Origin: Gemmataceae bacterium
GTDB lineage: Bacteria > Planctomycetota > Planctomycetia > Gemmatales > Gemmataceae
Assembly (NCBI GenBank): GCA_947490035.1
Contig: CANLGS010000351.1
Span: 1-5,384 of the forward strand
Direction of reading: 5' to 3'
DNA: 5,384 bases
Shown in pieces: positions 1-5,384 of the stretch; within the stretch, counting starts at the first letter, position 1; the number at the start of each line of letters is the position of its first letter. The translations under genes were made by a program, and so were the position numbers. The notes under the pieces were generated by a model. The model ran no database searches and was not told the origin of the DNA. It was given only the letters and a program-made list of their open reading frames with translations.

Positions 1-2
1 AC

Positions 3-674
3 AACGAGGAGCGGTGGCTCGCGGAACTCGTCCGCCGCGTGCAGGCCGTCGAGATTCCCAAAGAACTCATCCTGGTCAACGACTTCTCGAAGGACGGCAC
101 CGCCGCGATTCTCGCGCAACTGGAGAAGCAGTACGACAACGTCCGCGTGTTCCACCAGCCCAAGAACATGGGCAAGGGCGCGGCACTGCGCGAGGGTTTC
201 AAGCACTGCACCGGGGATCTGGTGATCGTGCAAGACGCGGACTGGGAGTACGACCCGGCCGAGTACCCGAAGCTCATCCAGCCGATCCTCGACGGCCGCG
301 CGGACGTGGTGATCGGCTCGCGGTTCATCGGCGAGAGCCACCGCGTGCTGTACTACTGGCACTCGGTCGGCAACCGGGTGCTGACGACGCTGTCGAACTG
401 GTGTACCAACCTGAACCTGACCGACATGGAGACGTGCTACAAGGTGTTCAAGCGCGAGGTGATTCAGGGGATGAAGCTGAAGAGCAACCGGTTCGGGTTC
501 GAGCCGGAGGTGACGGCGAAGATCGCCCGCAAGCGCAAGGGCCAGCCGCCGTGGCGCATCTACGAGGTGCCGATCAGCTACTCGGGCCGCACCTACGAAG
601 AGGGCAAGAAGATCGGCCTGAAGGACGGCTTCCAGGCACTGTACTGCATCATTCGCTTCTGGCTCGCGGACTAA
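3..674 (+). CDS. Family 2 glycosyltransferase, polyprenol-phosphate sugar synthase-like (5' end outside window)
   Basis: The reading frame is open from the first bases and begins with Asn-Glu-Glu, the tail of the Y-N-E-E motif near the N terminus of GT2 enzymes, so perhaps 10 to 20 residues are missing and the GTG at 39 is not the start. Counting the Asn at base 3 as residue 1, visible GT-A motifs are VNDFSKDGT (25-33, nucleotide binding), [13 protein letters not shown] (54-66), the metal-binding DAD (78-80), GSRF (105-108), [10 protein letters not shown] (140-149), RFGFEPE (163-169) and EVPISYSGR (188-196). This set matches the DPM1/GtrB-like branch, which moves a sugar from a nucleotide donor to a polyprenyl phosphate on the cytoplasmic membrane face. 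No C-terminal membrane helices are present, so it is the short, soluble-domain form. The donor sugar cannot be told from sequence. The family call is secure; the exact substrate is inference. Confidence 0.93.
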   Translation, partial: NEERWLAELVRRVQAVEIPKELILVNDFSKDGTAAILAQLEKQYDNVRVFHQPKNMGKGAALREGFKHCTGDLVIVQDADWEYDPAEYPKLIQPILDGRADVVIGSRFIGESHRVLYYWHSVGNRVLTTLSNWCTNLNLTDMETCYKVFKREVIQGMKLKSNRFGFEPEVTAKIARKRKGQPPWRIYEVPISYSGRTYEEGKKIGLKDGFQALYCIIRFWLAD

Positions 675-680
675 CTAACG

Positions 681-726
681 ACCGGAAGCGCGGCAACGGC
701 CAAGGTGCCTCGCTCGCGCTTCCGGT
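681..726 (+). terminator. GC-rich hairpin after the glycosyltransferase gene
   Basis: ACCGGAAGCGCG (681-692) is the exact reverse complement of CGCGCTTCCGGT (715-726), giving a 12-bp stem with a 22-nt loop, 6 nt after the stop codon. AACG (677-680) and CGTT (733-736) could add an outer stem across a bulge. No T-tract follows, so it may stop transcription poorly on its own or mainly protect the 3' end. The position immediately downstream of a gene supports a terminator-like role. Confidence 0.5.
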
Positions 727-899
727 TCCCGTCGTTGGATGAAAGAGCTGTCATTTCACCTGTCTCGTTTCCTTTCTCGCTCCGGCGGCACGCCTCAATA
801 TCGGAGAGAATGTCGTGAAAATACGAATTCGTCCGAATGAGCCTTGTGAGACATGAGAGACGAGGTTAATGTGGTCGTACCTTCCTCATGGAGCGTGCT
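727..899. other. Intergenic stretch, A/T-richer, with a small palindrome
   Basis: No convincing gene lies here. The stretch is more A/T-rich than the flanking genes, with pyrimidine-rich runs near 750-783. It contains a 10-bp perfect palindrome, ACGAATTCGT (823-832), followed by another CGAAT (834-838), and the purine-rich GAGAGACGAG (855-864), which recurs before the next gene but one. I could not place a convincing -35/-10 pair. It probably carries the promoter of the small gene at 900. Confidence 0.4.
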
Positions 900-1358
900 A
901 TGGCCGCAAAGCAGACTCGCCCGATCGGTGGCGACAAGTCGTTCTTTACCGTCCGCGACGCTCTCAACCCGCTGTTGGCTCGTCACGGCTTTCCGCTCGT
1001 CCAATATAAGGGGTCCACGTCTTGGTTAGCCGGAACGTCGGAGCCGGGGCGCGCGGCCGAGACCTACTTCAAACTCACGTATCACGGCCCGAACCGGCCG
1101 TATCTCTTCGCCATTCGCAAGGATTTTGCTTCGCAATTCAAGAAGCTTCACGACCTGAAGTGGCCCGTCGAGTTCTCGGTGATGCCCAGCACTGACATCC
1201 TTTTTCTCGGATTCGAGGTCCGCTCGAATGAGGTCGAGGTCGCGGTGCAGCGCGTCGAGAAGCTCTTGAAAGCGCTCCCCGAACCGACTCCCGAAGTTGC
1301 AATCCCGGTCCACATCGATAGCCACGGTGATTTTGACCGCCAGTTGGAAAATCTGTGA
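900..1358 (+). CDS. Hypothetical protein, 152 residues, no recognised family
   Basis: I do not recognise this protein. I chose the ATG at 900 because GGAG (890-893) sits 6 nt before it; the in-frame ATG at 888, four codons earlier, has no Shine-Dalgarno sequence. The product is a small, probably cytoplasmic mixed alpha/beta protein with no signal peptide, no membrane segment and no Cys. It has a basic N terminus, aromatic strand-like segments (YFKLTYHGPNRPYLFAIRKDF, about 56-76; WPVEFSVMPSTDILFLGFEV, about 88-107), a helix-like stretch (EVAVQRVEKLLKAL, 113-126), then a Pro-rich turn and an acidic end. Codon use is looser than in the flanking genes, with more A/T-ending codons, so it may be lineage-specific or acquired. 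The frame has no internal stops and a start-proximal ribosome site, so it is probably real; its function is unknown. Confidence 0.7.
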   Translation: MAAKQTRPIGGDKSFFTVRDALNPLLARHGFPLVQYKGSTSWLAGTSEPGRAAETYFKLTYHGPNRPYLFAIRKDFASQFKKLHDLKWPVEFSVMPSTDILFLGFEVRSNEVEVAVQRVEKLLKALPEPTPEVAIPVHIDSHGDFDRQLENL

Positions 1359-1430
1359 ACCAACTCTTTCCGGTTTGCGTCTGTAGAGAGGGACGAGAGA
1401 CGAGAGAAGTATCGATTACGAGGAGAACTA
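1359..1430. promoter_or_regulatory. Purine-rich leader and ribosome binding site of the zinc-ligand protein gene
   Basis: The 72-nt gap holds a purine-rich run with a perfect tandem duplication of GACGAGA (1392-1398 and 1399-1405). It also contains GAGAGACGAG (1395-1404), the same 10-mer found at 855-864 upstream of the preceding gene. A strong Shine-Dalgarno AGGAG (1421-1425) lies 5 nt before the ATG at 1431 and fixes that start. No clear promoter hexamers are visible, so the two small genes may be cotranscribed. Confidence 0.5.
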
Positions 1431-1736
1431 ATGCGTTGCACTACAGTTGGCTGTGGCCGGAACCTCACAAGCGGGTGGTTGAGCGACTTCCCTGGGATTG
1501 ACAAGTGCCCGGATCACGCGCTCTCCGACAAACTGTGTCAAGTGTGCGATTGGCGATTCGTTCGCCTCGGCCGCGCCGACATCGGCATCCTGACGTGCGG
1601 TGACCCCGAATGCTCTTCGGTCGGCGGTTCGCCGGCCCGCCTTACCGACAACCCGATGACGGGGCCGGTGCTCGAACCGCGGACTCAACTCCCTGATCGG
1701 AAGGTGATGAAAGGGCCGTATTACCGGAAAGGATAA
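1431..1736 (+). CDS. Small Cys/His-rich putative zinc-binding protein, 101 residues
   Basis: The start is well supported by AGGAG 5 nt upstream. The protein contains eight potential metal ligands in an almost mirror-symmetric order: C3-x4-C8, C26-x2-H29, C36-x2-C39, C56-x4-C61. That pattern fits two four-ligand zinc sites, either sequential or interleaved as in treble-clef or RING-like folds, although I cannot match it to a named family. Between the ligands lie a Trp/Phe-containing segment (GWLSDFPGID, 15-24) and a strand-like stretch (WRFVRLGRADIGILTC, 41-56). The tail after about residue 65 is Pro- and Lys/Arg-rich and probably disordered. There is no signal peptide, so it should act in the cytoplasm, perhaps in nucleic-acid or protein binding. 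It follows the unrecognised small gene by 72 nt. That it is a gene is fairly sure; metal binding is inference from the ligand pattern. Confidence 0.72.
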   Translation: MRCTTVGCGRNLTSGWLSDFPGIDKCPDHALSDKLCQVCDWRFVRLGRADIGILTCGDPECSSVGGSPARLTDNPMTGPVLEPRTQLPDRKVMKGPYYRKG

Positions 1737-1742
1737 CCAGAT

Positions 1743-1773
1743 TGGGCCTGTGGTGGTAGCTCTCCCAGGCCCA
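1743..1773 (+). terminator. Hairpin after the zinc-ligand protein gene
   Basis: TGGGCCTG (1743-1750) and CAGGCCCA (1766-1773) are exact reverse complements, giving an 8-bp stem with a 15-nt loop, beginning 6 nt after the stop codon. No T-run follows. The spacing resembles that of the hairpin behind the glycosyltransferase gene, supporting a terminator or 3'-end role for the small-gene patch. Confidence 0.42.
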
Positions 1774-1865
1774 CGCCCTTCGGTTCATGTCTCGCGCGTT
1801 CAAACTCGTCTGGCGTCGTTCCCCGACCGCGCCTATTACCCCGCCCCCCCGGCCTCCGGCAGTTC

Positions 1866-1871
1866 AGGAGG
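1866..1871 (+). promoter_or_regulatory. Shine-Dalgarno site that sets the start of the large secreted protein
   Basis: AGGAGG lies 8 nt before the ATG at 1880, a full-consensus site at ideal spacing. It favours that start over the upstream in-frame ATG at 1787, whose extra 31 residues are Pro/Arg-rich and would bury the signal peptide. The ATG at 1892 has only a weaker GGAG (1882-1885) in front of it. Confidence 0.75.
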
Positions 1872-1879
1872 CGCGCTCG

Positions 1880-4800
1880 ATGGAGTGGAGCATGACTCAC
1901 GTTCGGTATCTCCTCGCACTCGCGTTTACAACCGCACTCACTGCGCCCGCGCTCGCACAGCCGGCGGTCGCGTTCGACGACGCCGGGTTGCACGCGGTCC
2001 AGTTCGTGGACGCGAGCGAGGGCTGGGCGTGCGGCGACGACGGCACCGTCTGGCACTCGATGGACGGCGGCAAGACGTGGGAGCGCCAGAAGACCGGCAC
2101 ACGCGCCAGCCTCCGCGGGATTCACTTCACCTCGCCTTCAAGTGGCTGGGCCGTTGGCCGCATCGACACGCCCGCCGGCTCGGTCGGCGTGATGCTCAAG
2201 ACCGCCGACGGCGGGAACAAGTGGGAAGAGGTCGGCACGAACGTGATGCCCGGCCTGCACGCGGTCCGCTTCTCCGACGAGAAGAACGGGTTCGCGTGCG
2301 GCGACGGCTCGGACGCGTTCCCGACCGGTATGTTCATTACCGGCGACGCCGGCGCGACGTGGGAGCCGGTGAAGGGGCCGCGCGTGCCGTCCTGCCGCGG
2401 CGCGGACCTATTCGCGCTGGCGAAAGAAGTGGTCGTCGCCGGGGCGTGGGGCAAACTTGGGAGCGTATCCGGTGGTACGTACCGCGAGGCCGAACTCGAC
2501 CCGCTCGCCGGGCGCACGGTTCACGGCGTCGCGTGCAGCACGAACACACAGGCGTTCGCCGCGTGCGACGGCGGTGCGGTGCTCGTCAGCAGCGACGGCG
2601 GGAAGAAGTGGGGCTTCGTGAACCTTGGCCTGTCGGCCGCGGCGCTGGCGTCGTGCGACCTCCGGTGCGTTACGAGCTTCGGCAGTCACGTGTGGGTCGC
2701 GGGCCGGCCGGGCGGCTTCGTGCTGCACAGCGCCGACCTCGGCAAGACGTGGGACGTGCAGAAGACCGAACTGAGCGTGCCCGCGAACGGCATCCACTTC
2801 GTCAGCGAAAAGGAAGGCTGGCTCGTCAGCGATCTCGGCTGCATCTCCGGCACCACCGACGGCGGCAAGACGTGGAAGGTGCAGAAGGCCGGCGGCCAGC
2901 GGGCCGCGGTGCTGTTCCTCCATGCGAACGGCAAAAGCACGCCGCTTGATGTGGCAGCGCAACTCGGCGGCAGCGAAGGCTACCTGTGCGCGTCGGCCAG
3001 TCTGATGAACGCGGACCCGGCCACGGTGGACCCCAAGCGCGCGAGTGACGACGCGCGCTCCCGCTACGCGATGCGCCTCGCGGGCGGCGCGGCGTCCGAG
3101 AGCGCGTGGGCGTTCCCGGTCGCGGCGCACGCCGCCGGGCTGCCGCCGCGCGAACTGCTCGCCACCTGGGACCGCGCCCACGGCGGCAAGGCGAACGAAC
3201 AACTACTCCGTCAGGCGGTGCTCGCCATCCGCACGTGGCAGCCGGAAGTGATCGTGTGCGACCTGTACGCGACCGACACCGCGCCGGCCGACGCGCTGGC
3301 GCTGAACGCCGCGAAGGAAGCCTTCAAGCAAGCCGCCGACCCGAAGTGCTTTCCCGAACAGATCGCCACGTTCGGGTTGCAGCCGTGGTCCGCGAAGAAG
3401 CTCTACGCGCTGTCGCTCGATCCGAAGACCGCCGCCGTGAAGATGGACACGGGCGCGTTCAACAACCGCCTGAATGATTCGCCCAAGGACTATGCCGAGA
3501 CCCCGACCCGCGTCCTCGCGGGCGACGGCGCGGTCACCGACCGGCGGTGCTTCGTGCTGGTCGCGCACCGGGTGCAAGGCGCCGAAGCGCACGCGAACCT
3601 GATGGAGGGCGTCTCGCTCGCCCCCGGCGGCACGGCCCGCCGCAAGATCGCGATGACCTACGACCCGACCGCCGCGGCCGAGAAGCAGAAGGCGGTGCAG
3701 TCGCGCCGTAACCTCGAAGCGCTCGCCAACTTCGGCGACAACGAGCTGGCCGGCGCGGACAAGTTGATGGGTTCGCTCGCCGCCGAGCTGAAGAAGATGC
3801 CGGACGACGTGGCCGCCCGCACCGCGTTCGCGGTCGGCAACCGGCTGGCGCGCGACGGCAAGTGGGTCGAGGCGCGCGAGGTGTTCGGCATCCTCACCGC
3901 GAACTACCCCGGCCACCCGCTGTCGATCGAGGCGTTCCGCTGGATGGTGCGCTACCACGCCAGCACCGAGGCGCGCCGCCGCACCGAAATCCATCAGAAG
4001 ATGCTGCTCAAGAGCGTGACCTTCGAGGGTGGTAGCGGAACCAAGGTCGCGCCCGCCAGCGGCACCACGACCGTCGGCGGCGCGGTGATCGAAGAGGACC
4101 ACTACAAGTTCTACAGCCCGAACATGATTCTGAAGTGGCACCAGACGTGTCTCGACCTGGAGCCGAAGTTGAGCGCGTTCGGCCCGGTCTACGGTCGCGA
4201 CCCAGCGTCGTGGCTGTGCTTCCTCACCGCGCGCCGGCAGGTCGGCCGGCACACCGACGCGGACACGTTCATCACCGACTACTTCAAGCACGCGCCCGCG
4301 GCCACAACCGCCGCGCCGGGCCTCGACCCGTGGCGCGACTGCCTCGCGGCAGAGTTGTGGCTCGCGAACGCCGGTGCCGTTCCGACGCCGCCCAAGCCGC
4401 TCGGCCGGTGCAAGCTCACTGACAGCCGCCCGCTGCTCGACGGCAAACTCGACGACGACTGCTGGAAGAACGCGAAGGCGATGCCGCTGAAGGTGACCGC
4501 TCCCGCCGACGAGGTGAAGGCGTTCGGTGAGCAGTACAAGACGGAGAGCATGTTCAGCTACGACGACCGCTACCTCTATATCGCGCTGCGGTGCGACCAC
4601 CCGACCGGCAAGAAGGTCGAACCGGTGGCGAAGCGCACCCGCGACGCCGACCTGCGCGGACATGATCGCGTGGACATCCTGCTCGACATGGACCGCGACT
4701 ACCAGACGTACTACCGGTTCCAGATCGACCACCGCGGCGCGCTGGCGGAGGACTGCTGGGGCGACAAGGGCTGGAACCCGAAGTACCACGTCGCGTTCCA

Positions 4801-5002
4801 CTCGGCCGACACCGGCTGGACGGCGGAGATCGCGATCCCGCTAACTGAGTTAACCGCCGACAAGCCGTCGCACGGGAAGACGTGGGCGGTGAACGTGTCG
4901 CGGTTCGTGCCGGGCGCCGGCGTGCAGTCGTGGAGCGGCCCGGCGGACACCGACCCGCGCCCCGAAGGCATGGGGCTGTTGCAGTTCCGCGCGGACAAGT
5001 AA
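1880..5002 (+). CDS. Secreted multidomain protein: Asp-box/YCF48-like propeller, degenerate PIG-L-like region, CBM9-like domain
   Basis: The product has 1040 residues from the ATG at 1880. Residues 1-26 form a Sec signal peptide with a Leu/Ala core and an A-L-A cleavage site before Gln27. Residues about 32-338 are a beta-propeller of seven blades, with Asp boxes of the S/T-x-D-x-G-x-x-W type at 60-67, 108-115, 154-161, 237-244, 284-291 and 325-332; the blade near 188-202 lacks one. Residues about 342-545 resemble PIG-L/LmbE deacetylases (VLFLHANGKS at 344-353; QPEVIVCDLYA at 454-464; FPEQ at 491-494; GLQPWSAKKLYAL at 499-511) but lack the catalytic HPDDE and HPDH motifs. Residues about 620-705 look like helical repeats (GKWVEAREVFGILTANYPGH, 660-679). 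Residues about 843-1040 match CBM9-like carbohydrate-binding domains (DGKLDDDCW 854-862; YLYIALRC 898-905; DRVDILLDMDRD 929-940; GWTAEIAIPLTEL 979-991). The 19 cysteines suggest disulfides. A non-enzymatic glycan-binding or scaffold role is inferred; the PIG-L assignment is the least certain. Confidence 0.88.
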   Translation: MEWSMTHVRYLLALAFTTALTAPALAQPAVAFDDAGLHAVQFVDASEGWACGDDGTVWHSMDGGKTWERQKTGTRASLRGIHFTSPSSGWAVGRIDTPAGSVGVMLKTADGGNKWEEVGTNVMPGLHAVRFSDEKNGFACGDGSDAFPTGMFITGDAGATWEPVKGPRVPSCRGADLFALAKEVVVAGAWGKLGSVSGGTYREAELDPLAGRTVHGVACSTNTQAFAACDGGAVLVSSDGGKKWGFVNLGLSAAALASCDLRCVTSFGSHVWVAGRPGGFVLHSADLGKTWDVQKTELSVPANGIHFVSEKEGWLVSDLGCISGTTDGGKTWKVQKAGGQRAAVLFLHANGKSTPLDVAAQLGGSEGYLCASASLMNADPATVDPKRASDDARSRYAMRLAGGAASESAWAFPVAAHAAGLPPRELLATWDRAHGGKANEQLLRQAVLAIRTWQPEVIVCDLYATDTAPADALALNAAKEAFKQAADPKCFPEQIATFGLQPWSAKKLYALSLDPKTAAVKMDTGAFNNRLNDSPKDYAETPTRVLAGDGAVTDRRCFVLVAHRVQGAEAHANLMEGVSLAPGGTARRKIAMTYDPTAAAEKQKAVQSRRNLEALANFGDNELAGADKLMGSLAAELKKMPDDVAARTAFAVGNRLARDGKWVEAREVFGILTANYPGHPLSIEAFRWMVRYHASTEARRRTEIHQKMLLKSVTFEGGSGTKVAPASGTTTVGGAVIEEDHYKFYSPNMILKWHQTCLDLEPKLSAFGPVYGRDPASWLCFLTARRQVGRHTDADTFITDYFKHAPAATTAAPGLDPWRDCLAAELWLANAGAVPTPPKPLGRCKLTDSRPLLDGKLDDDCWKNAKAMPLKVTAPADEVKAFGEQYKTESMFSYDDRYLYIALRCDHPTGKKVEPVAKRTRDADLRGHDRVDILLDMDRDYQTYYRFQIDHRGALAEDCWGDKGWNPKYHVAFHSADTGWTAEIAIPLTELTADKPSHGKTWAVNVSRFVPGAGVQSWSGPADTDPRPEGMGLLQFRADK

Positions 5003-5003
5003 C

Positions 5004-5136
5004 AGGCGAAGAATGGCCCGCTGATGACGCAGACTTCGGCGCAGATGAAATCGGATCAGAGCAAAGCACTCCGTTTTATCCGGATTTCATCTGCGCCGAA
5101 GTCTGCGTCATCAGCGGGCCATTCTTCGCTTCGCCT
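5004..5136. repeat. Very long near-perfect inverted repeat (hairpin element)
   Basis: Bases 5006-5052 are the exact reverse complement of 5083-5129, a 47-bp uninterrupted stem. The match reaches 5004 and 5136 if one copy of TTCGC, tandemly duplicated at 5125-5129 and 5130-5134, is skipped. Inside, GGAT (5053-5056) can pair with ATCC (5078-5081) past a bulged G, leaving a 21-nt loop. It starts one base after the stop codon of the large gene. The left arm carries a degenerate 12-nt period: CGCAGACTTCGG at 5028, CGCAGATGAAAT at 5040, then CGGATCAGA at 5052, with CGCTGATGA at 5019. The stem is much longer than usual intrinsic terminators and lacks a T-tract on either side, so a dispersed palindromic (MITE- or REP-like) element that may also act as a terminator fits better. 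No transposase or clear target-site duplication is visible. Confidence 0.9.
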
Positions 5137-5144
5137 ACCACTCC

Positions 5145-5150
5145 TACAAT
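5145..5150 (+). promoter_or_regulatory. Possible -10 box for a leaderless permease mRNA
   Basis: TACAAT matches the -10 consensus TATAAT at five of six positions and ends 6 nt before the ATG at 5157, so transcription from it would start at or next to the start codon. No Shine-Dalgarno sequence precedes that ATG, which fits a leaderless message. At 17-bp spacing the -35 position is TTCTTC (5122-5127), a poor match lying inside the right arm of the inverted repeat. Confidence 0.35.
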
Positions 5151-5156
5151 TCCTTC

Positions 5157-5384
5157 ATGCTCGCACACCTTCGCACACTTCGGCTGGCCGCGTGGCTCGG
5201 CTGGCAGCTCGAAACCAACTGGGCCAGTCCGTGGCTGTTCACCCTGTACATGCTGGTCAAGCCGGTGTGCGGGTCGCTCATGCTGGTGGGCATGTTCTAC
5301 GCCGCGAACGCGGCCGACGCCGGTATCGCCCCGCAGTTCCTGCCGTACATGTATGTGTCCAGCGCGTGCTACGGGCTGGTCGGC
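5157..5384 (+). CDS. ABC-2-type transporter permease, N-terminal part (3' end outside window)
   Basis: An open frame runs from the ATG at 5157 to the window end, 76 codons without a stop. The start MLAHLRTLRLAAWLGWQLET is followed by a short Trp/Pro segment (NWASPWLF, 21-28) and a first hydrophobic span rich in Leu, Met, Val and Gly (about 29-50). After a short polar Ala/Asn/Asp loop comes a second hydrophobic stretch (FLPYMYVSSACYGLVG, 61-76). A cytoplasmic amphipathic lead-in, a membrane helix and a second helix after a short periplasmic loop is the usual beginning of ABC-2 permeases, which export polysaccharides, lipid-linked glycans or drugs together with a separate ATPase. The ATPase gene is not visible. 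No in-frame ATG lies between the inverted repeat and 5157, so this start is the best one. The family call rests on a short fragment and the substrate is unknown. Confidence 0.7.
   Translation, partial: MLAHLRTLRLAAWLGWQLETNWASPWLFTLYMLVKPVCGSLMLVGMFYAANAADAGIAPQFLPYMYVSSACYGLVG

Noticed and set aside
14..742. A 242-codon + strand frame over the glycosyltransferase
   Set aside because: It is Arg/Gly/Pro-rich with no motifs, while the other frame carries the complete set of GT2 motifs.
853..1027. A short + strand frame starting at ATG 853
   Set aside because: It overlaps the gene at 900 in another frame, has no clear ribosome site and its translation shows no recognisable feature.
1844..1850. 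Run of seven C bases as a phase-variation tract
   Set aside because: It lies upstream of the chosen start and its Shine-Dalgarno site, so slippage there would not change the reading frame, and it is short for a GC-rich genome.
1787..1879. 31-codon N-terminal extension of the large protein
   Set aside because: It is Pro/Arg-rich, has no ribosome site and would place the signal peptide internally, while AGGAGG sits at ideal spacing before 1880.
1750..2949. A 399-codon + strand frame overlapping the large gene
   Set aside because: It is extremely Arg-rich, has no domain signal and is out of frame with the clear signal peptide and propeller.
3203..4801. A 532-codon open frame on the - strand
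   Set aside because: It lies wholly opposite the large secreted-protein gene. Its Arg/Val/Ala/Gly-heavy composition has no recognisable motifs and is the usual shadow of strong G/C third-position bias.
5004..5136. CRISPR repeat or ordinary rho-independent terminator
   Set aside because: There is only one inverted pair, with no array of regularly spaced direct repeats. The stem is far too long and no T-tract follows on either strand, so a simple intrinsic terminator is unlikely.

Overview
The window is a GC-rich bacterial stretch with strong G/C preference at third codon positions. All supported genes lie on the + strand. The mix suggests a planctomycete, probably a Gemmata-type member of the Gemmataceae: a large exported YCF48/Asp-box propeller protein fused to several other domains, small orphan proteins and weak Shine-Dalgarno use. 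This placement is an inference from style, not a marker-gene result.

Layout. (1) 3-674: the 3' part of a soluble family 2 glycosyltransferase of the polyprenol/dolichol-phosphate sugar synthase type; its first codons lie before the window. A 12-bp GC-rich hairpin (681-726) follows. (2) 727-1736: an accessory-looking patch with two small genes, more A/T-rich than the flanks. One (900-1358) encodes an unrecognised 152-residue protein. The other (1431-1736) encodes a 101-residue protein with a near-symmetric Cys/His pattern suited to binding two zinc ions. Both are preceded by the same purine-rich 10-mer, and a second hairpin (1743-1773) closes the patch. (3) 1880-5002: a secreted protein of about 1040 residues. 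It has a signal peptide, a seven-bladed Asp-box propeller, a region resembling PIG-L/LmbE deacetylases that lacks their metal-binding motifs, a helical repeat-like linker and a C-terminal CBM9-like domain. (4) 5004-5136: a very long, almost perfect inverted repeat (47 bp uninterrupted) starting one base after that stop codon. (5) 5157 to the window end: the N-terminal part of an ABC-2-type transporter permease, possibly transcribed leaderless from a -10-like box abutting the inverted repeat.

No shared pathway is evident. The glycosyltransferase and the ABC-2 permease could both serve envelope polysaccharide or lipid-linked sugar export, and the secreted CBM9-like protein could bind surface glycans, but the genes are separated by hairpins and do not form one clear operon. 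The items most worth a second look are the inverted repeat and the fusion protein with its apparently dead deacetylase-like domain. I found no tRNA, rRNA, CRISPR array or transposase.
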